Made by a program: the position numbers and the translations under genes. Shown here one piece after another: positions 1-9,508 of a stretch of DNA of 9,508 nucleotides. The notes beneath the pieces are model-generated. The model was given only the letters and a program-made list of their open reading frames with translations. It was not told where the DNA came from and did no database searches. The DNA lies in NCBI RefSeq assembly GCF_002855795.1, contig NZ_NJPO01000019.1, forward strand, positions 1 through 9,508, in the 5' to 3' direction. Position 1 is the first letter of the stretch; each line of letters starts with the position of its first letter. Source of the stretch: Candidatus Palibaumannia cicadellinicola (GTDB taxonomy: Bacteria; Pseudomonadota; Gammaproteobacteria; Enterobacterales; Enterobacteriaceae).

Positions 1-121
1 AAGATATTTATTAACTAATACCAATCTCATACATAGTCAGTAATCGCTGATTATGTTATTTGTTTGTATAAAATAACTTCAATATTCAGAACATCTCTTA
101 CCCTCAGTGTCTTTCTATTTT

Positions 122-1834
122 TTAGTTAAGAAACTTATTGACTAGATTAATAACATCTTCGGCGGTTGGTTGAGCTAATGCTTCTTCTGCTAATAATTTT
201 GCTTTCATAAAACTTGTGTTACGTATAATTTTTTTTATACGCGGAAGTGAAATAGCACTCATGCTGAATTCATCAAGTCCCATTCCTAATAACAGTAATG
301 TAGCACGTTCATCTCCAGCTAGCTCGCCACACATACCGGTCCATTTTCCTTCTGCATGAGATGCGTCGATAACTTCTTTAATTAATGTTAATACAGCCGG
401 AGACATCGGATTATAAAGATGAGAAATTAACTTGTTACCGCGATCTACGGCAAGAGTATACTGCGTTAAGTCATTTGTTCCAATACTAAAAAAGTCTACT
501 TCCTTGGATAGATGACTAGCTATCACAGCAGCTGCTGGGGTTTCTACCATAACGCCAACTTTGATATCCTCGTCAAACTTCTTATTCTCTTTATGCAATT
601 GCTCCTTTAGCATATCTAACTCAAGCTTTAGAGTACGCACTTCTTCTACTGAAATAATCATAGGATACATGATACGCAACTTGCCAAATGCCGACGCTCG
701 AAGAATCGCGCGCAATTGAGCATGCAATATCTCCTTACGATCGAGACTAATACGGATCGCTCGCCAACCGAGGAACGGATTGTCTTCTTTCGGTAGGTGC
801 ATATAAGGCAGATCTTTGTCGCCACCGATATCCAGCGTTCGTGCGATAACCGAACCGGTAGGCATCGACTTTACTACTGTTTTATAAACCTGGAATTGCT
901 CTTCTTCGCTTGGCAGAGAATCGCGGTTCATAAATAAAAACTCGGTGCGATAAAGGCCGATACCTTCTGCACCATTACGCTCCGCACCAGCTACTTCGCG
1001 TATGGTCCCAATGTTAGCGCAAAGTTCTACTTGGTGCCCGTCTATGGTAATTGCTGGGAGATCTTTGATCTTAGCTAGCTCATTTTTCTCAGCAACATAC
1101 TGGCTTTGCCGCGTTTTTAGTTTTTCCACTCTCCCCGGCTCTGGATTAATATAAAGATAGTTGTGAATGGCATCGAGAATCAAGTAGTCACCGTTGTTGA
1201 CCATTTTGGTCACATTGCTGGTGCCGACTATTGCCGGCAATTCTAGTGAGCGAGCCATAATAGAAGTATGCGACGTCTGACCCCCGAGATCAGTAACAAA
1301 ACCTAGTACTTTATCTAAATTGAGCTGCGCGGTCTCCGATGGCGTAAGATCTACAGCTACTAGCACTACTTCTTCGTTAATGGCACTCAAATCAATGATA
1401 GGCATGCTGAGAATATTACGTAGCAGACGTTTGCCAACGTCACGCACATCGGTAACACGTTCTTTAAGATATTCATCGTCTAGTTTTTCGAGCGTCTGAG
1501 CTTGGGTTTCAATAACAGAGTAAACAGCTGCATCGGCGCTCATGAGATCTTCTTTGATAAGAGCTATGATGTCCTGCTCAAATTCTTCGTCTTCTAATAA
1601 TGAAATATGTCCTTCAAATATAGCTTCCTTTTCTTTACCGAAGGTTGCGCCAGCTTTCTTTTTAATCGTTTCCAACTGTGCGGCCGCTTTAGTGCGTCCA
1701 GCGATAAAACGTTCTATTTCTTGTTCAACCTGGCGGGTAGTAATATTTTTCCTGTTGATGACAATATCATCTTCCTTTAAGAGTAGCGCTTTACCAAAGG
1801 CAATGCCTGGTGATGCTAATATACCTGAAATCAT
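122..1834 (-). CDS. ptsI: Phosphoenolpyruvate-protein phosphotransferase (PTS enzyme I)
   Basis: Cytoplasmic enzyme I of the sugar phosphotransferase system. It takes phosphate from phosphoenolpyruvate onto a histidine and passes it to HPr. The 570-residue protein (E. coli about 575) has the N-terminal HPr-binding and phosphohistidine domain. The signature [13 protein letters not shown] places the phosphorylated His at residue 189, as in E. coli. The C-terminal PEP-binding barrel contains RTEFLFM, the GTNDLTQY stretch and [10 protein letters not shown], with the catalytic Cys at 502, also as in E. coli. The start is supported by an AAGGTAGGG ribosome-binding stretch just upstream of ATG. It lies 54 bases after ptsH on the same strand, so the two are almost certainly co-transcribed. 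The last few residues differ from E. coli and are slightly shorter. In E. coli crr follows within about 45 bases; here no crr start is visible in the 121 bases left. Identity is very sure. Confidence 0.98.
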   Translation of the reverse strand: MISGILASPGIAFGKALLLKEDDIVINRKNITTRQVEQEIERFIAGRTKAAAQLETIKKKAGATFGKEKEAIFEGHISLLEDEEFEQDIIALIKEDLMSADAAVYSVIETQAQTLEKLDDEYLKERVTDVRDVGKRLLRNILSMPIIDLSAINEEVVLVAVDLTPSETAQLNLDKVLGFVTDLGGQTSHTSIMARSLELPAIVGTSNVTKMVNNGDYLILDAIHNYLYINPEPGRVEKLKTRQSQYVAEKNELAKIKDLPAITIDGHQVELCANIGTIREVAGAERNGAEGIGLYRTEFLFMNRDSLPSEEEQFQVYKTVVKSMPTGSVIARTLDIGGDKDLPYMHLPKEDNPFLGWRAIRISLDRKEILHAQLRAILRASAFGKLRIMYPMIISVEEVRTLKLELDMLKEQLHKENKKFDEDIKVGVMVETPAAAVIASHLSKEVDFFSIGTNDLTQYTLAVDRGNKLISHLYNPMSPAVLTLIKEVIDASHAEGKWTGMCGELAGDERATLLLLGMGLDEFSMSAISLPRIKKIIRNTSFMKAKLLAEEALAQPTAEDVINLVNKFLN

Positions 1835-1888
1835 AACCCTACCTTATTAGTTACACATGTTAACTAAAAATAACGTGCCTTGTATGTC

Positions 1889-2146
1889 TTACACAAGCTC
1901 TGCCATTAGTTTAACTAAATGTTCTACTGCTGTTTTTTCGTCTTCGCCTTTAGCGGTAATCGTGATGATTGTGCCTTGCGTGAGGCCTAGGGTTTGAAGT
2001 TTAAACAGGCTTTTAGCACTGACGCTTTTACCATTAGAGGTTACGGTAATTTCAGAATTAAAGCCTTTAGCTTCCTTGACAAACTGGGTGGCAGGCCTGG
2101 TATGTAAACCGTTGGGAGCGGTAATCATAACTTCTTGTTGGTACAT
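1889..2146 (-). CDS. ptsH: Phosphocarrier protein HPr
   Basis: HPr is the small cytoplasmic carrier that receives phosphate from enzyme I and hands it to the sugar-specific EIIA domains. The 85-residue product has exactly the E. coli length. The active-site motif NGLHTRP places the phosphorylated His at residue 15 followed by Arg17, and the conserved SAKSLFKL stretch includes Ser46. A GGGGA ribosome-binding site lies just before the ATG. It is the first gene of a ptsH-ptsI unit on the minus strand. The 231 bases between it and cysK hold the cysK terminator, a CRP-like palindrome and repeats, so ptsHI probably has its own promoter, as in E. coli. Which EII proteins it serves cannot be seen here. 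Confidence 0.98.
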   Translation of the reverse strand: MYQQEVMITAPNGLHTRPATQFVKEAKGFNSEITVTSNGKSVSAKSLFKLQTLGLTQGTIITITAKGEDEKTAVEHLVKLMAELV

Positions 2147-2186
2147 TTTATTTCCCCAACTTATTAGATGATATTAGTATCATGGT

Positions 2187-2221
2187 GCTAAAGTTTAGCC
2201 TAAAAAGTTTACTTTAGCCTA
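2187..2221. repeat. TTTAGC half-site cluster in the ptsH leader region
   Basis: GCTAAA (2187-2192) and TTTAGC (2194-2199) form a perfect inverted repeat around a single G. The nine-base word TTTAGCCTA then occurs at 2194-2202 and again at 2213-2221, 19 bases apart. The cluster lies 40 to 75 bases before the ptsH start codon. It could be an operator relic: E. coli ptsH is controlled by Cra, whose GCTGAA/TTCAGC half-sites look somewhat similar. It could also be chance in AT-rich DNA. The inverted repeat is directly visible; the role is inference. Confidence 0.35.
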
Positions 2222-2225
2222 TATA

Positions 2226-2316
2226 ATTATAATTAAGAACAAGTCTTGTAGTCGCTATGATAAATAATTTAAAACATTATTTATAACTAACTCAAAAATA
2301 AATGTGATTGATCACA
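2226..2316 (-). promoter_or_regulatory. Probable ptsH control region: CRP-like palindrome and -10 candidate
   Basis: The palindrome TGTGAT-TG-ATCACA (2303-2316) has both half-sites of a CRP (cAMP receptor protein) site, but the TGTGA and TCACA arms are 4 bases apart instead of the canonical 6. A perfect -10 hexamer TATAAT reads on the minus strand at 2226-2231, with no good -35 element at normal spacing, which would suit an activator-dependent promoter. E. coli ptsHI is CRP-activated, so the position fits. The shortened spacer raises doubt that it still binds CRP. Confidence 0.4.
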
Positions 2317-2329
2317 TCATATTAACTAC

Positions 2330-2355
2330 AAAAAAGCACCCATTCGGGTGCTTTT
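2330..2355 (-). terminator. Rho-independent terminator of cysK
   Basis: A perfect 10-base-pair stem is formed by AAAAGCACCC (2332-2341) and GGGTGCTTTT (2346-2355) around a four-base loop. On the minus strand it is followed by six T residues (complement of 2330-2335). It starts 22 bases past the cysK stop codon. It should end the cysK transcript and separate it from ptsHI, though some readthrough is possible. This is the only textbook terminator I see in the window. Confidence 0.9.
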
Positions 2356-2377
2356 CATTAAGCTAGCTATGGTAGCT

Positions 2378-3343
2378 TCATTGCAATTCTGTTGAAGTAA
2401 AGAGATCTGCGAATAGAACGGTGCTAAGGTAACGTTCACCGGAAGAAGGTAAGATAACCACGATATTTTTATTGGCTAAATGTTTTTCTTCTTGTAATTT
2501 AAGCGCAGCTGCAACTGCAGCACCAGAGGAAATCCCAGCTAGGATACCTTCCTCTTCCATTAAACGGGGGGCGGTGTGGATCGCTTTTTCATTAGTAATT
2601 TTTTCTACACGATCAATGATACTGAGATCTAAGTTATCAGGAATGAAACCGGCACCAATACCCTGAATTTTATGTGGTCCTGGTGTGATCTCTTCTCCAG
2701 CCAGTGCCTGGCTAATAACTGGCGAATCGCTAGGTTCTACTGCTACAGCGATGACATTCTTGTTCTGGGTGCGCTTAAGATAACGGCCTACACCAGTAAT
2801 CGTGCCGCCGGTGCCAACGCCAGCGATAAAAATATCTACTTCTCCATCAGTGTCATGCCATATTTCAGGGCCAGTGGTATGCTCGTGAATCTCAGGGTTA
2901 GCTGGATTACTAAACTGCTGCAGCATCAGGTAACGTTTGGGATCTGTGAAAACAATATCTTCTGCTTTAGCGATGGCGCCCTTCATCCCTTTTTGTCCGT
3001 TGGTCAGCACTAAGTTCGCTCCTAGTGCTTTTAGCAGCTTGCGCCGCTCAATGCTCATTGTTTCTGGCATAGTTAAAGTAAGCTTATATTTACGTGCTGC
3101 CGCCACATAGGCTAATGCAATGCCGGTATTACCGCTGGTAGGTTCCACGAGTTCTATACCAGGTTTGAGCACACCACGTTTCTCAGCATCCCAGATCATG
3201 TTAGCGCCAATGCGGCACTTAATGCTACAACTTGGGTTACGGGATTCCACTTTTGCTAGAATACGACCATTGCCAATACGGTTTAAACGGACAAGAGGGG
3301 TATAGCCGATCGTCAGCGAATTGTCTTCGTAAATTTTGCTCAT
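2378..3343 (-). CDS. cysK: Cysteine synthase A (O-acetylserine sulfhydrylase)
   Basis: A cytoplasmic pyridoxal-phosphate enzyme that makes L-cysteine from O-acetylserine and sulfide, the last step of sulfur assimilation. The 321 residues nearly match E. coli CysK (323). The PLP lysine is Lys42 in the motif [10 protein letters not shown]. The substrate loop TSGNTG is at 69-74, the phosphate-binding loop GTGGT at 177-181, and the PLP-ring-contacting serine is Ser272 in GISSGAA. Near-identity to the E. coli protein around all these motifs makes cysK more likely than cysM. The ribosome-binding site is weak: AGGA sits about 12 bases before the ATG. cysZ, its usual upstream neighbour (sulfate transport), is not recognisable. 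Cysteine synthesis is often kept by symbionts that feed their host; that role here is inference. Confidence 0.97.
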   Translation of the reverse strand: MSKIYEDNSLTIGYTPLVRLNRIGNGRILAKVESRNPSCSIKCRIGANMIWDAEKRGVLKPGIELVEPTSGNTGIALAYVAAARKYKLTLTMPETMSIERRKLLKALGANLVLTNGQKGMKGAIAKAEDIVFTDPKRYLMLQQFSNPANPEIHEHTTGPEIWHDTDGEVDIFIAGVGTGGTITGVGRYLKRTQNKNVIAVAVEPSDSPVISQALAGEEITPGPHKIQGIGAGFIPDNLDLSIIDRVEKITNEKAIHTAPRLMEEEGILAGISSGAAVAAALKLQEEKHLANKNIVVILPSSGERYLSTVLFADLFTSTELQ

Positions 3344-3570
3344 GGCCAGTCTTAGTCCTATTAGAGGAATAATTACAGTATCAGTATACTATTTCAGTAT
3401 ATCGCTCAAAGTAAAATAATCATCTATCGATATGTTATTAAGAAATAAGTTTTTCACAGAAGATTTGCTATGTTGGGTATATTCCTATTTACTAGTAAGA
3501 ATAAATACTTTGTACTGTCGACTTGTACTTATCGGCGCGGGCAAAGTTTGCAACTTTAGCAAGCAAATGT
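3344..3570. other. Degenerate intergenic DNA where cysZ and the zipA 5' half would be expected
   Basis: In E. coli cysZ and the 5' part of zipA occupy this place. I find no reading frame and no convincing CysZ match on the minus strand. A short plus-strand stretch near 3464-3505 reads LGIFLFTSKNK, faintly like the end of the ZipA membrane anchor, but this is too weak to call. The part next to cysK probably holds its promoter. Confidence 0.5.
3377..3409 (-). promoter_or_regulatory. Possible cysK promoter
   Basis: On the minus strand TTGAGC (3404-3409) and TATACT (3383-3388) resemble -35 and -10 elements, but the spacer is only 15 bases. The motif AGTAT recurs three times on the plus strand (3377, 3383, 3396), giving alternative -10 choices GATACT and a second TATACT. 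No CysB site can be identified by eye. Location upstream of cysK is the main support. Confidence 0.35.
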
Positions 3571-3996
3571 CACATAGCTACCTATAACAACACTGTTATA
3601 TGCTATGAATACTTAAAAAGTGTGTTACAGGCTAGATTAGAATTTAGTTAGTACTACCTACGGCGATCCTGTACTATTTAGTTTAGCAAATATAATCAAA
3701 ACTGGTTGGTTTAATACGGATAACATAGCAGCTTGGCTTTTACCACTACTATCACTCCTAGCGTCTCTATGTTCATGATGGTACCATCCTACAGTGATGT
3801 CCGTCATCACTTCAAACTGATGTTATAATCTGCCCAGCAGATTGCCGATGATTGCTGCATCGTTGTATTAGTTATATTAGATGATCAGCGTGGTATGTTA
3901 ACTAAGCACCAATTTAATGTATATCTAGCACGTATCCGTAATGTGCTAGAGGTTAATACGCTACCGGTTGGCAAAGTTGGCAAATTAGCCAAATAG
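3571..3996 (+). pseudogene. zipA: zipA remnant (C-terminal FtsZ-binding domain), broken
   Basis: ZipA anchors FtsZ to the inner membrane during cell division. Three segments resemble the E. coli C-terminal domain in the right order. About 3571-3648 (frame 1) ends in EYLKSVLQARLEF, which is weak. About 3650-3724 (frame 2) reads GDPVLFSLANIIKTGWF. About 3736-3996 (frame 1) reads AFTTTITPSVSMFMMVPSYS, then FKLML, an in-frame TAA at 3826-3828, then SAQQIADD and LDDQRGMLT, ending at TAG 3994-3996. At least two frame changes plus one stop rule out a normal product. The N-terminal membrane anchor and the proline/glutamine-rich linker are not recognisable. The position directly upstream of ligA matches the E. 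coli zipA-ligA order. The comparison is from memory of the family; the last two segments are convincing. Confidence 0.88.
3967..3984 (+). repeat. Nine-base tandem duplication in the zipA remnant tail
   Basis: GTTGGCAAA occurs twice in a row, a perfect in-phase direct repeat encoding VGK-VGK close to the stop of the zipA relic. It looks like a slippage duplication in DNA no longer under selection. A TTGGC/GCCAA inverted pair overlaps it, but it is too short to call a terminator. Confidence 0.75.
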
Positions 3997-4009
3997 TTTA
4001 ATTCCTTAG

Positions 4010-7285
<3,276 letters not shown>

Positions 7286-7384
7286 TTGAACCCCTATTAT
7301 ACGTGGTATACTTATGACTATATCTCAAAACTCACCCTGCACGAGCTTTCAGCTGGTTTTACTATACCGAGTAAGAGTAAGCTA
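7286..7384. promoter_or_regulatory. Divergent ubiF / miaB promoter region
   Basis: This 99-base spacer must drive both genes. For miaB, TTGAAC (7286-7291) and TATACT (7307-7312) form a plausible plus-strand pair, with a short 15-base spacer. For ubiF, a perfect TATAAT reads on the minus strand at 7296-7301, only ten bases from the ATG, so that transcript would have almost no leader, and no good -35 is seen. These are candidates by eye only. Confidence 0.35.
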
Positions 7385-8722
7385 ATGAAACAAAAACTAC
7401 ATATTAAAACTTGTGGCTGTCAGATGAATGAGTATGATTCATCAAAGATAGCTGACTTATTAGATAGTACTCATAAGTATCATTTGACCGATCTCGCCGA
7501 AGAAGCTGATGTTTTGTTACTTAATACCTGTTCGATCAGGGAAAAAGCCCAGGAAAAAGTTTTCCACCAATTGGGCCGCTGGAGAATACTGAAGGAAACT
7601 AATCCATATTTAATTATCGGAGTAGGCGGTTGCGTAGCTTCGCAGGAAGGATCTCGCATACGCGACCGCGCTAATTATGTAGATATTATCTTTGGGCCGC
7701 AGACTTTGCACCGACTGCCGGACATGATTAACTATGTGCGTAATACTCGTAGTCCAGTTGTGGATATTAGTTTCCCTGAAATAGAAAAGTTTGACCGTCT
7801 GCCTGAACCACGCGCAAAAGGCCCCACAGCATTTGTCTCTATTATGGAAGGCTGTAATAAATACTGCAGCTTCTGTGTGGTACCTTATACTCGCGGCGAA
7901 GAAGTTAGTAGGCCGTGCCAAGATATTCTGTTAGAAATAACTAAACTGGCAGATCAGAATGTTCGTGAAATTCATTTACTCGGGCAGAATGTCAATGCCT
8001 ATTGTGGTACACGCGACAGCGGCGCAATCTGCACTTTTGCTGAATTACTACGGCTGGTAGCGGCCATTAGGGGGATAGATCGCATCCGTTTTACGACCAG
8101 CCATCCGATTGAATTTACCGATGATCTTATCGATGTCTACCGAGATACTCCGGAACTAGTAAGCTTCGTTCATCTTCCAGTGCAAAGTGGTTCAGATCGT
8201 ATTTTAACCATGATGAAACGCGCCCATACCGCACTAGAGTATAAATCGATTATTCGTAAGCTGCATAAGGCGCGACCGTCCATTCAAATTAGTTCAGATT
8301 TTATTGTCGGTTTTCCAGGTGAAACGCAGGAAGATTTCGAGCAGACTATGAATCTTATCTCAGAAGTAAATTTTGATATGAGCTTCAGCTTTATTTACTC
8401 CGCCCGTCCGGGTACCCCAGCCGCTAATATGGTGGACCCAGTTAGTAAGGAAGAAAAAAAGCAGCGGCTATATCTTTTGCAAGAGCGTATTCGCCAGCAG
8501 GCGATGCAGTTCAGCAGCGCTATGAAAGGCACAGTACAGCGTATTTTGGTGGAAGGTACTTCACGCAAAAATGTAATGAACCTATCAGGCCGTACCGAAA
8601 ATAACCGTGTAGTAAACTTTGTAGGTAACCTTGAGATGATAGGAAAATTCGTTGATGTAGAAATTGTTGATGTTTATCCTAACTCTCTGCGCGGTGTCTT
8701 CAGATCTGATGTTCCCTGCTAG
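7385..8722 (+). CDS. miaB: tRNA-2-methylthio-N6-dimethylallyladenosine synthase
   Basis: A radical SAM enzyme that adds a methylthio group to isopentenyl-adenosine 37 in tRNAs reading UNN codons. The 445-residue product has the N-terminal UPF0004 domain with cluster ligands Cys12, Cys49 and Cys83, the radical SAM motif CNKYCSFC with Cys157, 161 and 164, and a C-terminal TRAM domain ending in [10 protein letters not shown]. All six cysteines sit at the E. coli positions. I chose the ATG at 7385 because MKQKLHIKT aligns with the E. coli start MTKKLHIKT; the frame is open further up to 7259, but that would overlap ubiF. The ribosome-binding site is weak (AAGAG). Compared with E. coli (474 residues), the C-terminal tail of about 29 residues after TRAM is missing. 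An extra Cys10 sits beside Cys12. ybeZ, the usual next gene, is absent. Confidence 0.96.
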   Translation: MKQKLHIKTCGCQMNEYDSSKIADLLDSTHKYHLTDLAEEADVLLLNTCSIREKAQEKVFHQLGRWRILKETNPYLIIGVGGCVASQEGSRIRDRANYVDIIFGPQTLHRLPDMINYVRNTRSPVVDISFPEIEKFDRLPEPRAKGPTAFVSIMEGCNKYCSFCVVPYTRGEEVSRPCQDILLEITKLADQNVREIHLLGQNVNAYCGTRDSGAICTFAELLRLVAAIRGIDRIRFTTSHPIEFTDDLIDVYRDTPELVSFVHLPVQSGSDRILTMMKRAHTALEYKSIIRKLHKARPSIQISSDFIVGFPGETQEDFEQTMNLISEVNFDMSFSFIYSARPGTPAANMVDPVSKEEKKQRLYLLQERIRQQAMQFSSAMKGTVQRILVEGTSRKNVMNLSGRTENNRVVNFVGNLEMIGKFVDVEIVDVYPNSLRGVFRSDVPC

Positions 8723-8740
8723 TTAGCTAAAAGCTATGTA

Positions 8741-8746
8741 AAGGAG
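8741..8746 (+). promoter_or_regulatory. Strong but distant ribosome-binding site before ybeY
   Basis: AAGGAG lies 15 bases before the ybeY ATG, further than the usual 5 to 10. No start codon lies at the normal distance. It may be the old ribosome-binding site of the lost ybeZ gene, now left in front of ybeY. That origin is inference. Confidence 0.55.
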
Positions 8747-8761
8747 ATAACATCTACATCT

Positions 8762-9220
8762 ATGAGCAGGATTATGTTAGATTTACAACTGGCCTGTTAT
8801 GATAAGTGTAATTTGCCGCCGGAGAAAGCTTTCATGCGTTGGTTGCAAGGAGTATTACCACTGTTTCGTGATCAAGCTGAAGTAACGATTAGACTGGTTG
8901 ACGAGGCAGAAAGCTCTCATTTGAACAAGACTTATCGAGGTAAAAATTACCCTACCAACGTACTTTCCTTTCCTTTCGAGGCTCTACCAGAAGTAGAGCT
9001 GTTACTACTAGGTGATATCGTGATCTGCCGACAAGTAGTGGAACGAGAAGCGCAGGAGCAAAATAAAATACCTGAAGCTTATTGGGCGCATATGGTGATT
9101 CATGGATCACTGCATTTACTAGGGTATAATCATTTCCGAGAAGAAGAAGCAAAGAAGATGGAAAAGCTAGAAACAGAAATAATGCAGAAGCTTGGCTATT
9201 CAGATCCCTATCTTGCTTAA
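8762..9220 (+). CDS. ybeY: Endoribonuclease YbeY (16S rRNA maturation)
   Basis: A small zinc-dependent endoribonuclease involved in 16S rRNA 3'-end maturation and ribosome quality control. The 152 residues (E. coli 155) contain the conserved [17 protein letters not shown] stretch with Arg59, and the metal-binding motif [11 protein letters not shown] with zinc ligands His114, His118 and His124 at the E. coli positions. The residue before His124 is Asn, where relatives usually have Asp. The start [12 protein letters not shown] aligns with the E. coli N-terminus (MSQVILDLQLAC). It sits 39 bases after miaB and 89 before lnt, so it is likely in one operon with both. In E. coli ybeZ (PhoH-like ATPase) lies before it and ybeX after it; both are missing here, so YbeY seems to work without these linked partners. 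Confidence 0.96.
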   Translation: MSRIMLDLQLACYDKCNLPPEKAFMRWLQGVLPLFRDQAEVTIRLVDEAESSHLNKTYRGKNYPTNVLSFPFEALPEVELLLLGDIVICRQVVEREAQEQNKIPEAYWAHMVIHGSLHLLGYNHFREEEAKKMEKLETEIMQKLGYSDPYLA

Positions 9221-9272
9221 AATTATGCGTAATGATTAGCATAGTAACGGACATACTATAAACTGATAATTT

Positions 9273-9294
9273 TATATCACCTTATGGTGATATA
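9273..9294. other. Perfect stem-loop between ybeY and lnt
   Basis: TATATCACC (9273-9281) and GGTGATATA (9286-9294) pair perfectly over nine bases around a TTAT loop. No T-run follows on the plus strand, so it is not a standard terminator. It stands where ybeX has been lost and lies 15 bases before the proposed lnt start, so it may affect RNA processing or lnt translation. The structure is seen directly; the role is unknown. Confidence 0.6.
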
Positions 9295-9309
9295 GTTATA
9301 GACATCTTC

Positions 9310-9508
9310 GTGCAAACCAAGTACCAAATCACTATCACCTCTATTTTAAAACGCTACTGGATTCTGACTATCCCGCTACTTACAGGTGGGTGTGGTACCC
9401 TAGCATTTTCGCCGTATAATTTTTGGCCGGCAGCTATTATGTCCCTGACAGGCTTGTTGGTTGTCACGCTAAATCGCGTAGTACGGCAGGCCGCTTTACT
9501 AGGTTTTA
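9310..9508 (+). CDS. lnt: Apolipoprotein N-acyltransferase, N-terminal part (runs off the window)
   Basis: Lnt is the inner-membrane enzyme that adds the third acyl chain to the N-terminal cysteine of lipoproteins. Only the first 66 residues lie in the window. The stretch GGCGTLAFSPYNFWPAAIMSL matches the E. coli N-terminus (GACGTLAFSPYDVWPAAI), and hydrophobic segments fit the first membrane helices. I chose GTG at 9310 as start: the frame is closed by TAA at 9259-9261, no in-frame ATG lies between, and the length before the conserved motif is close to E. coli (about 26 against 20 residues). No clear ribosome-binding site precedes it, so the exact start is uncertain. ybeX, normally directly upstream, is missing. 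Catalytic residues lie beyond the window, so integrity cannot be judged. Confidence 0.9.
   Translation, partial: MQTKYQITITSILKRYWILTIPLLTGGCGTLAFSPYNFWPAAIMSLTGLLVVTLNRVVRQAALLGF

Noticed and set aside
1..30. Minus-strand ATG at base 30, open to the window edge
   Set aside because: Only ten codons are visible, they do not match the crr start, and no ribosome-binding site is evident.
55..77. GTTATTT/AAATAAC inverted repeat downstream of ptsI as a terminator
   Set aside because: The stem is short and AT-only apart from its end pair, the loop is long, and no clear T-run follows; too weak to call.
60..100. Minus-strand stretch resembling a crr fragment (DVLNIEV against EIVNIED)
   Set aside because: Only a handful of similar residues, too close to the ptsI stop for that part of crr, and no supporting flanking match; chance is likely.
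8952..9254. Antisense 100-residue reading frame over ybeY
   Set aside because: It lies opposite a clearly conserved gene and has no recognisable family; similar antisense frames over ptsI, cysK, ligA and miaB are shadows too.

Overview
This window looks like part of the chromosome of a gammaproteobacterium of the Enterobacterales, most likely a genome-reduced insect endosymbiont. Every recognisable protein is close to its Escherichia coli counterpart, with the same catalytic residues at nearly the same positions. However, the DNA is fairly AT-rich, genes are missing from conserved operons, one gene (zipA) is a decaying relic, and intergenic stretches are degenerate. A Sodalis-allied or Moranella-like symbiont would fit, but the species cannot be fixed from the sequence alone.

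Left block (1-6100). It keeps the E. coli order crr-ptsI-ptsH-cysK-cysZ / zipA-ligA, in inverted orientation and with losses. ptsI and ptsH (phosphotransferase enzyme I and HPr) lie on the minus strand. A 231-base control region with a CRP-like palindrome precedes them, and cysK (cysteine synthase) lies upstream, also on the minus strand and with its own terminator. crr is not where it should be after ptsI, and cysZ is not recognisable. The 700-base gap between cysK and ligA holds a zipA pseudogene: its C-terminal FtsZ-binding domain can still be read across three segments interrupted by frameshifts and an in-frame stop. ligA (NAD-dependent DNA ligase) follows on the plus strand and looks intact.

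Right block (6089-9508). It keeps the E. coli order ubiF / miaB-ybeZ-ybeY-ybeX-lnt, but ybeZ and ybeX are gone. ubiF (ubiquinone hydroxylase) is on the minus strand. miaB (tRNA methylthiotransferase), ybeY (rRNA-processing endonuclease) and the start of lnt (lipoprotein N-acyltransferase, cut by the window end) are on the plus strand.

The two blocks are far apart in E. coli. Here they meet at a 12-base convergent overlap between the 3' ends of ligA and ubiF, so this is a rearrangement junction. No tRNA, rRNA, insertion sequence, phage gene or CRISPR array was seen, and I found no sign of a novel multi-gene system. The interest lies in how the operons are decaying: zipA death, clean loss of partner genes, altered ends of LigA and MiaB, and short regulatory motifs that survive.
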